Below, one piece after another: positions 48,055 to 57,479 of a stretch of 64,000 bases of DNA. The notes under the pieces are model-generated. The model did no database searches. It saw nothing but the letters and a program-made list of their open reading frames with translations, and had not been told where the DNA came from. Source of the DNA: Tamarix chinensis (lineage: Eukaryota; Streptophyta; Magnoliopsida; Caryophyllales; Tamaricaceae); contig CM060172.1 of the NCBI GenBank assembly GCA_030549775.1, positions 126,283,122 to 126,347,121 on the forward strand, given 5' to 3'. The number at the start of each line of letters is the position of its first letter. Within the stretch, counting starts at the first letter, position 1. The translations under genes and the position numbers were made by a program.

Positions 48055-51000
48055 AACTACAATAAATTATTAGTATTAGTATTTGATTAAGGTGGTTATA
48101 AAATCACATACAATAATAATTATCAAGTAAAATAATAATTATAACAATAAAATTTTTATCTTCCAAAAAATACTAAAAATACCCTTACTTATTAATAATG
48201 GGTACCAAAATATATTTTAAACAAACACAACTCTTGTTGTCTTGCACACGCAGCCATGCACGCAGCATGTAGGTTACTGACTTTGATTCACGCTCAACTC
48301 TTGTTTTCCATAATCCGCATCTCCCTTATGGTGGCCATATTATATATGTAGTTCGAATCCTTATATGGTCCTAGTTGGCAGTGGCTAAACCAGCACACCA
48401 TGTGTGTGTGTGCTTTTTTTTTTAGTAATCGTGATTTAGAATTTAGAAGCATAGCTCAGGTGTAATGACTGTAATGTCCTGCGTACGGAAAATAGATCGA
48501 CCGTGAATCAAAGTCGTGCTAAATACATATAATTCATGAAGCTAATCAACCGAAATGACTTCCAGTGGCCTTCAACAAGTGAGGTTTTTTTATTTTTTAC
48601 TTTTTATTCCACAAGTGAGGTTTAGAATATTATTTTCAAAGATGGGATCAGGGCTGTAAGGGGGATGGATACTGAGTGAGGAGTGTTTTGGAGTTTATAT
48701 TTCATGTTAGTATTTGTGAGTAATTTTGTTTTGCTTTCATAAATAGTATACAATCGAATAAGAAAATAATGTGTTGAATTATTTTTTTGTTTCTAAATAA
48801 ATTTGGTTGTTTTACTCAATATATTATATATTTTAATACTTATATTTATGTATATATTTTTTAGGGACCAATTTTTTCTTTTTCTCTCCCCCCCCCATTA
48901 GAAAAGGCCCTCAAAATGCATTTTGCTCGTGATAATTACAATCATGCCGCTGAGACTATGCCCAAGCCATATACACTATCTTAGAAAAGGCCCTTGTTGC
49001 CATTTCCACCGTTGATGCAGGGTGGCGAGGCCAGGTAAGAATCAAAAACTTAATTTCACCGACAACTTTGGACTTTGGTGCTCCACCAAAATTCCAAAGG
49101 GTCCTTGCTACTCGCATGTTAAAAACAGGCAGATGACTGACTAGCGATCGCAATCTCACCTCCCTTTTCCATTTTTACGTTCACGAGTCTTCATGCGTAC
49201 ACCTTTGTTGGTATGAACTAATCCAGGTCTTTTCCATTTCCATCTTCCTTCATGAATGGGAAGGGAATCGAAGAGTTCGATCGAAAATTTCCACGGCGTA
49301 TACACGTACAGTCCTTATATTCGAGTTTACATGTCGTGTGATGATAATGCATGCTAGAGTTACAAAAGTCAAAGTGTACAAATTATGCTTATCTAACTGC
49401 TAACATCATGTGTCTGTTATATAATGTCTCATTTCGGGGAGGAGGAGGGAGTTGTTATGGTGAGTAACATTCGAAAGAGAAACGGATATAGGATATGAAT
49501 GTGTGTAAATAAATATAAAAATGGATATAGGTAAAAATAATAATAAATTTGGATATGATAATGGGTTCCATCACCTGATCACCAATTCACCATGAAGACT
49601 CTTGCAGAGGAGGGCTGCCGCTGGCGCTGAGTGTTGTGTCTGCATGTACCATGCGTGCTGCGTGTACTGTATATTTTACACGAATGATTGATTGACTGAA
49701 TGAGTATAAAATGGATGTTATTATCTCAAAAATAAGCAATAGCCAACAAGAATCCATAATTTGATTGCCAAATGGTGCTGTCATGCTGAGAGCATGATAC
49801 AATCGAATGCAAATGAATGAGTGAAATAAGGAATGAGACAGGGAGAGAGATTTTAGGAGAAAATTGGGGGGCAGAAGGATCGATCGATCGAGTTTCTTCA
49901 GCCTGCAGGTAATAAACTAATAAAGTAATAATGTGCCATAGAAATAAGGGTAAAAAATAAAAATAGTATATTATATTTGGTGGAAAAATAAGATATAGGT
50001 ATTTTATTTAGGAAAAAATAAAATATAGGTGAAATATTAGAAACATATAAATTTAATAGAAAATTAGAAATATTTTAACTAATATCTCATTATAGTTAAT
50101 ATAAAATTAAGAGGCTTAGCAAAATAAGAAGTAAGTAAAATATTTAAGAAGGGACAAAGTATTAAAAAAATATCTGGTATTTAATGTATAAAAAATAAAA
50201 TAAGTCAAAAAATAATATATATAATGTTATTATTAATATCATTTAATTTAAAGATACAAGTTATTTATATTTCTAACCCTAATTAAAGTTTGAGACTGAA
50301 TTATATATGTAATTTATTCACAGCTCTTAAATTTTTTTTATTGGATGATTAATGATGTTGGAGCTTAAAAATAAAGATTGGTTGAAACTTGAAAGATAAC
50401 CTATCAATTCGTTTATGGAATTACAGTATAATAGGTTAATTACTAATATAAAAGGGTAACTAAGTAATAATTTTATAAATTTACTTTAAAATGTGTATCT
50501 TCGATGGTAGCTATTATTTTGTAATTCAATTAATGACAAGTGAGATATTTATAATAATTGCAACCAACTAAAATTGAGTTAACTCATTAAATAAATTATA
50601 TTTCTAGTATTTATTTTGATGTTGATTTATTTTATATATGAATATTTAATATTTTCATATTGTAGATTGAATTTCCCTTATATAATTATAATAGTATCTT
50701 AGCATATCATAGAGACATAAAATCTATGACAACACATTACTAGAAATTTCTATCCATTCCATTTAAAACCACATCAAACATCTCAGTCGCCAAACTTATA
50801 AGTTATAAATATGAAGAGCAAATCTATAATATAAGTGATAATAAACTAATTGATCAAATTTGATCAATTTAGTTGTAATTTAACAAGGAATAAGTGAATT
50901 TAAAGATATATAGAACTTGCATTAAATATTAACAACTATGGTCAGTATAAGTAAAAATTAAAAAGTTAAAGAATAAGTGGGCTTTTTAGGCCTTAATCAA

Positions 51001-51764
51001 GTCGGTTCATCTCTCATAAAAAAATCAAGGATAAATAATATGTTTGAGAAAACACCTATTAGAAGAAGATTTTGTGTGATAAGTTGGAGATGAGTCAGAT
51101 ATATGGGTACGGGAGGATGCATGAGTAAGCTATAATAAAGGGTAATTTTGACTTCATCCAAATGGTTTAGATTAGAAAATGAGTTTATAATTATTGAAAT
51201 GCAACACATGTGAGTTATATCATGAAATTGTTAGATCGTGGCTCTTTACAAAAGAATACAAATTTATTAGGACCTATTTTACAACCTATGAAACTATTGG
51301 ATATTTTAAATCTTTATTAAATTTACAACCAACTAGGGATAATATTAGATAGGCATGATATTGAGCTAAAAGATCTAAAGGGAGCCAAGGATGATTCACC
51401 ACCATCATCAAGTTTGCAATGACAATAAATCTGGCACCTCACAATCCTCATTAAGAATATCACTAAGAATCAAAGGCTTTTAAGGAGTAGCTATTAACTA
51501 AAAATAGGTTGGGTGAGAAAGGTACAAATAAACCACTGTGTGAGATGTGTGAACAATCAACTTAGACTTTGGTGCATGAGATTAAAGATTTCCCCATTGC
51601 CAAAGTGTTTTATTTGAATGATGATAATCCATACTAAAGTTGTACACTATGAAAAGGCAATGAATTTAATTGGGTCTATTTCATAATCTAACACTTAAAT
51701 GATGAGACATTAAAAATGACGTGTACACTATTATGGGTTATTTGAATGAATGGAAATAAGAAGA
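48055..51764. other. Unexplained sequence inside the hAT element
   Basis: About 3.7 kb between the transposase start and the nested 0.5-kb hAT. Sequence at 48240-49900 is less AT-rich, with scattered words like host intergenic DNA and a gatcgatcgatcga run at 49881. From 50000 to 51764 it is AT-rich. No protein domain is visible; frames at 48956-49159, 49587-49802 and 50997-51209 are not recognisable. It could be further insertions or DNA captured by the hAT. Confidence 0.4.
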
Positions 51765-51772
51765 GATCAAAG

Positions 51773-52277
51773 TAGGGATGTAAACGGGGCGGGTTCGGGG
51801 TGGGTATACCCATTTTCGTATCCGTACCTGTTAAGAAAATTCGTACCCGTACCCGAATTTATATCCGTTAACACATACATATCTGTATCCGTTGGATATC
51901 CATTACGGCATTACCCGACGGATTATCCATTTACCCATTAATGGATATTATCCACTGGATAAATCCATTACCCGACGGATAAACCTATTTAAAGTTAAGG
52001 CAAATGATAATTTTAACCTTAATTTATAATATATTTATTTTAAAATTAAGGGTAAAAGGATAATTATATATCGGGTAAACGGGTATGGATATGGATATGG
52101 ATACGGATATGGTTATGGGTATGGGTATAGATTTTCCATACCTGTATCCGTACCTGAACTTGACGGATATTTTTTTCAATCATCCATATCCGTGTATGAT
52201 CGTATCCATATCTGTTTAAATATCCGTCGGATAAAATCAGTTGGGTTTTAGGTAAAATCTGCCTCGTGTACATCCCT
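51773..52277. mobile_element. Non-autonomous hAT element, about 505 bp
   Basis: The left end is TAGGGATGTAAACGGGG (51773). The right end, reversed, begins AGGGATGTACACGAGGC (52277). Flanks are gatcaaag (51765-51772) and aatcaaag (52278-52285), 7 of 8 matching. The interior is full of CCGTACCC, GGATATCC and CGGATAT-type words in both orientations, with no transposase. The frame at 52064-52273 consists of these repeats. It lies inside the large hAT and so is younger or co-mobilised. Confidence 0.85.
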
Positions 52278-52285
52278 AATCAAAG

Positions 52286-53209
52286 GACTCTGCACTAATT
52301 CAGTGACGAAATAATATTATTGAGGATACCATGCACTTGCTACTAGAATATTATGCTGTAATATCAAGAAATGAAATAATTAACAAAGGAAGGGCATGAT
52401 ACACTATGTAGGCAACTATAAGAATGAAGGAAATAGATGATATGCATGTTGATGGAAATTGAACATAAACAATGCAGGAAAAGTAATGTAGGAAATCATG
52501 AAAATTATAATTGCGATTTGAGGTGTAAAAGGTGATGTATTGTCACTTATTAGTTATTAGCTATGTTGTGACCATAATAAATATCTAGTGATATATTTAT
52601 AATATAGATAATTGTCTTAAGATATTAGACATACAATATAGAATTTAGTGTGCTATGATGGATTATTGTTTTACTAAGTTAGGCATTGCGACAAATTCAT
52701 TGGAAGTGGTGTAGGGTTTATAATCATAAAACAACTTTGATATTTTATTTTTCACTAAGTTATTGATGATTGTAATTTTAATTTGTTACATATTTATTTA
52801 TTGTGTATTAAAAATTATTATTGAAAATGAAATATAGTGAAAATTTAACATTGAGAAATTAAAAGATCATAGCATAAAAAGATAAAACCAAACTAATAAT
52901 AATAGGATAAGATCGCATTATTATGGCCAGGAAAAAACTGTCTTATTTTAAATTGTGATGGTGGTGTATTCAAAGATTTTATTAGTATTCTAAAAATGCT
53001 TAAATTTAATTTTGTAAAAATTAAAAATAATTTGATATGATTTATTTCATACGAGTTCCATTTTTTATGTTCTAACTCATTCTTAATCATGATTCATATT
53101 TTTATACATAATATCCAATTTGAGCCTTTTGATTTGACTCGAATTCAAAAAACCCGATAGATTTGACACTTAGTTGATTCGATTTACACCCAACCCATGT
53201 AGTGACCCG
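52286..53209. other. hAT interior, AT-rich, no coding
   Basis: AT-rich sequence leading to the right subterminal repeat array. No gene signal is visible. The frame at 52893-53090 has no recognisable features. Confidence 0.45.
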
Positions 53210-53368
53210 AACCCAAACCTAACCCGAATTCTATAGACCCGAGTCAAACCCGAAATAAACCCGAACCCGAGATACCCGAAGAACCCAGCATCGACCCGAC
53301 CCAAATCACACCCGACTCGTCACTTAACCCGAATCGAACCCGAACCCGACCCAAAGCAACACAACCCA
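53210..53368. repeat. Right subterminal CCCGAACC array of the hAT, part 1
   Basis: Variants of ACCCGAACCC continue the pattern seen at the left end. The array is interrupted at 53369 by the CACTA element and resumes at 55611. Confidence 0.8.
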
Positions 53369-53457
53369 CACTACTACGGAAATAGGAAATAATAACGGGG
53401 CATTAATAACAGTGGTTCGAAAACCGTCATCAAATGCGTGAAAATTAATGTGCGGGA

Positions 53458-53622
53458 AGTTTTAATAACGGTTTTAAGTAATAACCGTTATTAAAAGTTT
53501 CAATAACGGTTCAAACAAGAACCGTTGTCAAAATTGGCCAGGTTTTAATAACGGTTCATGTAATAACCGTTATTAAATCATGTTTTAATAACGGTTCTTA
53601 CAGGAACCGTTATTAAAAGTTC
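53458..53622. repeat. Left-arm AACGGTT hairpin array of the CACTA element
   Basis: Four hairpin units of the form TTTTAATAACGGTT, a loop of 4-8 bp, then AACCGTTATTAAAA. The units are separated by 5-15 bp. Confidence 0.85.
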
Positions 53623-53639
53623 CTTTTATTTCGTTCGAT

Positions 53640-53890
53640 CTTCTCTTTCGTGCCAAATATTTCAGACCCTGCCGCTTCCCTCTCGTACTCTCGTACTCTC
53701 TTTCTCTTGCGAACCCTTGCACCACCGCTCCCGCTCCTCTGAATTAAGGGAAACCGTCGCACCGCCATCTCTCCACCACCCGTCTGCCATTCTTGCGAAC
53801 GTAGCCAGCATTTGTACCTTCGTCGTTGCCGTTCTCAACTTGTACGCCGTAGCTCCCTTTACGTATGTGTTTTTCTTCCTTCATTGCTTA
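53640..53890 (+). other. Exon-like GC-rich segment inside CACTA
   Basis: A C/T-rich, GC-richer segment stands out from the AT-rich element. It resembles a plant 5' UTR/first-exon sequence, with cgtactctcgtactctc near 53685 and many ccgctccc words. The frame 53717-53905 shows no recognisable domain. It may be a second captured host fragment or the start of the element's own transcript. Confidence 0.35.
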
Positions 53891-54041
53891 ATTTGTCTCT
53901 ACTGATATGTATATATATATAAATCCATGCCTGTTGCACCGAAGAGGTTGTGTTTGATGTGTTGTTCAAAAATCTGTTGTTTGATGTGTTGGTGAAAAAT
54001 TTTGCTGTGGCCTTTTTTGATTGTGGCCGGCTGAGACCTTA

Positions 54042-54079
<38 letters not shown>
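54042..54079. repeat. (AT)n-(GT)n microsatellite
   Basis: AT dinucleotides to about 54067 followed by GT dinucleotides to 54079, inside the CACTA element. Confidence 0.9.
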
Positions 54080-54378
54080 TTATAATTTATTTTATAAAAA
54101 TATGTATTATTATTTTAAGAGAATCTACAAGCCTAAAATATATATTATTATCATAAGATATGTATGTTCTAAGTATAAAATTAAGGTGTATATATTTTTT
54201 TAGCTAGCACTCACATTATTATGCAGATAATGTGTATTTATATGCTTTTTTTAATATATATTTTGTAAGACGTGTATTTATATTCCGTAAAATGTGTGTT
54301 TATATGTGTTCTATTATATGTATATATATTTATAATATTTTTATATATAAGATGTGTATATATAATCTAAAATAATTG

Positions 54379-54445
54379 TGGTTAGGGTTAGGGTTGGGGT
54401 TAGGGGGAGGGTTAGTGTTAGGGTTAGGGTTAGGGTTAGGGTTAG
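54379..54445 (+). repeat. Telomere-like (GGTTAG)n tract
   Basis: About eleven variants of GGTTAG, partly interrupted by ggttgg and ggggag. The 6-bp TTAGGG form differs from the common plant TTTAGGG telomere unit. It lies in the middle of the CACTA element. Confidence 0.85.
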
Positions 54446-54579
54446 CTATAGGTTTAGGATCATTATTTTATGAGGTTTAGTGTTATTTTTTATTATAATT
54501 TATAATTATTGTTAGGGTTACAGCCGTATATTGTGACCGACCGAAGATTACTATTATACAAATTAACGCCACATTTCAT

Positions 54580-54831
54580 TCACCGTTGGTCTCGAAAAGG
54601 CGGAACTAATGGAGAGTTGGAGTCGGAATCCGCGGATTCGTATCTGAATACGAGGAAGTGCCCGATGGCGATGGAATTGTGTGCGACGAAATCTTCCCAT
54701 CCGTTTTGAAACCAGACTCTGCCTTCTTCCTTAACTAGTTGTACTGGCCATTTTGCTCCGTTCGGGACGTTGAGGTATGCATGAGTGGGGAGACCCTTGC
54801 CATGGTTCTTCACGAACTTTTCTGGAAGTGC
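54580..54831 (-). pseudogene. Captured B3-domain exon (REM/VRN1-like)
   Basis: On the minus strand a likely splice acceptor (CACAG, ending at 54832) is followed by an open frame to a stop at 54580, 83 codons. It begins ALPEKFVKNHGKG and includes the phrases AYLNVPNGAKWPVQL, GRVWFQNGWEDFV and IGHFLVFRYE. These are the conserved strands of plant B3 DNA-binding domains, closest in pattern to REM/VRN1 proteins. The frame has no stop or shift through the domain. After FRYE the sequence diverges into about 18 unrelated residues, so the last strand is missing. The donor gene encodes a nuclear transcription factor. Here only one exon remains, between CACTA ends. Minus-strand promoter and further exons are not seen. 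Confidence 0.85.
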
Positions 54832-55198
54832 CTGTGATCACAAATGCAAGGCAGAGATTCCACGCACCGTTCAGTTTCTAAAAGTTTACTATAGGCTCCT
54901 TTCGGTATGTTTTTGGAAAGTTTCAAGTAAAAGGAAAAAATAAATTGGGCTAAAAATGACATTATTTTTTTACTTTAAATTATGATTTCTTCCAAAATTT
55001 TCTAACAAAAATCAAAATAACATTTTTATTGCTTAAAAAGATGGTATGGAATAAATTTTTATTGCAGATTGATTGAAATTATGGTGTGATTGCAGATTTG
55101 GTATGAATTGATGTTGTTTTACATTGCAGATTTGGTAATTGTTTGAACATACAACTGTGTATGTGGGCAGGAACAAAAGAGAAATGAAAAAAACATAT

Positions 55199-55590
55199 AG
55201 TTTTGATAACGGTTCTATGAAAACCGTTATTAAAACATAGGTTTTAATAAAGGTTTCCCATAGAACCGTTATTAAAAACCGAGGCTTTAACAACGGTTTT
55301 GTCATAGAACCGTTATTAAAAATTCAGGTTTTAACAACGGTTTCTCATAGAACCGTTATTAAAAACTCAGGTTTTAATAACGGTTTTGTTTAAGAACCGT
55401 TATGAAAAGCTCCTTTTTAATAACGGTTTTTACTTAAAAATCGTTATTAAATATTAAATTTACGCACATATGCGCGGGTTTTTGTGTATTTTTCACGACG
55501 GTTATGAACCGTTATTAAAGATTTAATAACAGGCGATTCAATAACGGTTGAAAACCGTTATTAAAACTATAAAATAACCGTTATTAAAAC
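55199..55590. repeat. Right-arm AACGGTT hairpin array of the CACTA element
   Basis: About eight hairpin units like those in the left arm, for example around 55205-55235, 55245-55275 and 55370-55410. Each joins AATAACGGTT to AACCGTTATT over a loop of a few bases. Confidence 0.85.
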
Positions 55591-55610
55591 CCTTTTCCGT
55601 GGTAGTGCCG

Positions 55611-55705
55611 AAACACACCCGAACCGAATTAGACCCGAACCCGACTCGATTGTATAGTAAACCAAAGTTGACCCGACCCATATCAACCCGACCCAAATGA
55701 CCCGT
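55611..55705. repeat. Right subterminal CCCGAACC array of the hAT, part 2
   Basis: Words such as ACCCGAACCC and ACCCGACCC resume after the CACTA element and lead to the right inverted repeat at 55717. Confidence 0.8.
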
Positions 55706-55725
55706 TTGCCACCTCTATTGGCGAA

Positions 55726-56018
55726 GAAAAGTGTATATATATATATATAACAAATTAGTGTGGTGGATAGACTGGTGGCGCGCTTTGCATTTACTCAAAC
55801 AGCCACATAGCAAAGACGTGCGAACGACGTTTTATTTTTCTTTCACAAATGCGGCACTCAACTGAATTTGTACCGGCCATTAGATTAAAGTAGTAGTAGG
55901 TGCAGCGGCTTTCTTTAATTTGATAGTTTTTATACCTTTTTTTCATAGATAGAAATAATTGCTGATGTTACATTATTAATAGTTCAATTTTTTAGGAACT
56001 ATATTCTCTTTATTACTA
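55726..56018. other. Intergenic spacer
   Basis: Mixed AT-rich sequence after the hAT target duplication. Nothing recognisable. Confidence 0.5.
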
Positions 56019-56021
56019 TTA

Positions 56022-56260
56022 GAGCTTGTTTGGTATGGGAGTAATAAGGATGGAAAAAATCTCCCCTATTTTATATATTTTATATTAAATATTTAATAAT
56101 AATAAATATATTTTTAATAAAATATCCATTTTAGATTAAATTAAGATCTAAAATGGATATTTATTAGAACAAAAATATTTAATTTTAAATAAATTATACA
56201 AGATATATAAAATATGGGGGTAATTTTTCCACCTCTATTACCCCCTAACCAAACGAGCAC
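56022..56260. mobile_element. Tourist-like (PIF/Harbinger) MITE, 239 bp
   Basis: The left end is GAGCTTGTTTGGTATGGGAG and the right end, reversed, is GTGCTCGTTTGGTTAGGGGG. The triplet tta flanks both sides (56019-56021 and 56261-56263), the target preference of PIF/Harbinger elements. The interior is also nearly palindromic (AATATCCATTTTAGAT at about 56121 faces ATCTAAAATGGATATT at about 56147), so the whole element can fold back. There is no coding sequence. Confidence 0.85.
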
Positions 56261-56263
56261 TTA

Positions 56264-56976
56264 GTTTTTTTTTTGCATGAGTATTGTTGTAGGTGGTGTT
56301 GTTATTTTCAAGTAAAGTATTAAAATTGTTGAAAATTGTGAGGTTACAAAATAATAACCCATTTAAAATTATTATTATTATAGGTTTACTTAGAGTACTC
56401 ATGAATACTTATAAAAATTGCCCGAGTTAAATTTAATTTTCCTTCAAATTTTAATAATCTAAGCAACTATATCATCAATTTGTAGAAAAATCCATTTTAT
56501 TACAATATTTATGATCTTACTTTTAATTTTAGTATTACTATTGCCATCATATATAATAGAGCCAAAATATAATGGCTCTTAGGGGGTCACTAATTAAGTA
56601 AGATTGATCATATATAAGTAATGCATTCTTCTGTAGTATATATTATGCTATATGATTTCTTATATTGTACGGGTCTTACTCTATTAATATATATTTTTAT
56701 TTTATTTAGCATGTAACATATTAATCATTATTTTAATGAGTATTGTTTATTTCTACATACAGATGTTGCTTCCTCCTCCTCGTTCCACTGCAGATAATTA
56801 TTAATTTAATACTTTTTATGTGATAACTGCATTGAGTGAATTAGGATTGGTTTAGTTGTTAGATATTTAAGTATGTACTTACACGTATTAAAAACCTATA
56901 ACATATACTGCTTTCCCCTTTTTTTCCCTGATATAGTGCACTTCCAACAACTCCATTTATTAATCAGTTGATAAAT
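56264..56976. other. Intergenic AT-rich sequence
   Basis: No gene, RNA or transposon terminus is recognisable. Confidence 0.5.
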
Positions 56977-57460
56977 GATAGCTTGATGCTTGTGGTCTGA
57001 CGGAAACAGATTTGCATGCCATACTCTATTGTCCAAAAGCATGGGATAAATGGCAATGTTGTTCCTTTGATGTCATGAATGAACCTAAAGACGAAGCATT
57101 GGTCGCTGAGTGATTGGTTTGTAACGAGGATGACCAAAAAGCCGCATGAATTTGTACGTTTGCTTGGGCTCTTTGGTGGGCTAGGAATGATGATGTCATC
57201 GAAGTAATGACTAGGACAGGCACAAAACTCAGAGATTGCGTTGACCTGGTCCTGGAGCAGCTTAGGGAGGACACAAAACCAATGAAAGCGCACAAATACA
57301 TCCGGGATGGGGATGGCGAGCGACGAGAGATGGCTGGGTTATAGTAAACGTGGATGTAGGGATGGCTGGCGCAGACAATGGGGGCTAAATATTGTTACTA
57401 GAAATGCCTCAGGGGAGCTTATTTATGCTGCTGGGAAGGACGAACGAAGGTCCTAGAGTC
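56977..57460 (+). pseudogene. Non-LTR retrotransposon C-terminal remnant (zf-RVT and RNase H-like)
   Basis: Plus-strand translation with frame changes gives ETDLHAILYCPKAWDKW (about 56999-57050), the signature of the zinc-binding region after the reverse transcriptase in plant LINE-type proteins. It continues with FAWALWWARND (about 57150) and SGELIYAAGKDE (about 57410), the start of the RNase H-like domain that follows. Several stops and shifts interrupt it. The reverse transcriptase upstream is absent. Minus-strand frames over this stretch (56964-57301) are antisense shadows. It could instead come from a host gene relic of the same family. Confidence 0.7.
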
Positions 57461-57479
57461 CCGCCAAGGTACATAGCTA

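Larger units (their letters stand above)
53369..55607. mobile_element. CACTA (En/Spm-type) element, 2.24 kb, carrying a gene fragment
   Basis: The left end is CACTACTACGGAAATAGG (53369). The right end, reversed, is CACTACCACGGAAAAGGG (55607). Flanking triplets are cca and ccg, matching a 3-bp target duplication with one CpG-type change. Both arms hold arrays of AACGGTT hairpins, the subterminal repeats typical of CACTA elements. No TNPA or TNPD transposase is visible, so it is non-autonomous. The interior carries a B3-domain exon (54580-54831), a GC-richer exon-like piece (53640-53880) and a telomere-like repeat. It inserted into the right arm of the hAT element. Confidence 0.9.
43893..55717 (-). 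mobile_element. Large hAT transposon, 11.8 kb including nested elements
   Basis: The left end is TAGACCTGGCAAAGTTGACC (43893). The right end, reversed, is TAGAGGTGGCAAACGGGTCA (55717). The flanking octamers ttggtgaa (43885-43892) and ttggcgaa (55718-55725) match at 7 of 8 positions, as expected for a hAT target duplication with one CpG-type transition. Arrays of CCCGAACCC-type words lie at 43905-44245 on the left and, split by a CACTA insertion, at 53210-53368 and 55611-55705 on the right. The minus-strand transposase gene is inside. Nested elements at 51773-52277 and 53369-55607 account for 2.7 kb. The remaining length is still large for the superfamily, so other insertions are likely between 48100 and 53100. 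Confidence 0.85.

Noticed and set aside
48350..48370. GTTCGAATCC box B motif inside the hAT
   Set aside because: The surrounding sequence does not form a tRNA and no tail or duplication is seen. An isolated 10-mer is not enough.
52064..52273. 69-codon frame rich in His, Ile and Thr
   Set aside because: It translates the GGATAT/CCATATCC repeats of the nested non-autonomous hAT.
53458..55590. Repeated hairpins considered as a CRISPR-like array
   Set aside because: Spacing is irregular, repeats are inverted pairs not direct repeats, and they lie between CACTA termini. They are transposon subterminal repeats.
56964..57301. Two minus-strand frames of 91-109 codons
   Set aside because: The plus strand carries clear zf-RVT/RNase H motifs in the same place, so these are antisense shadows.
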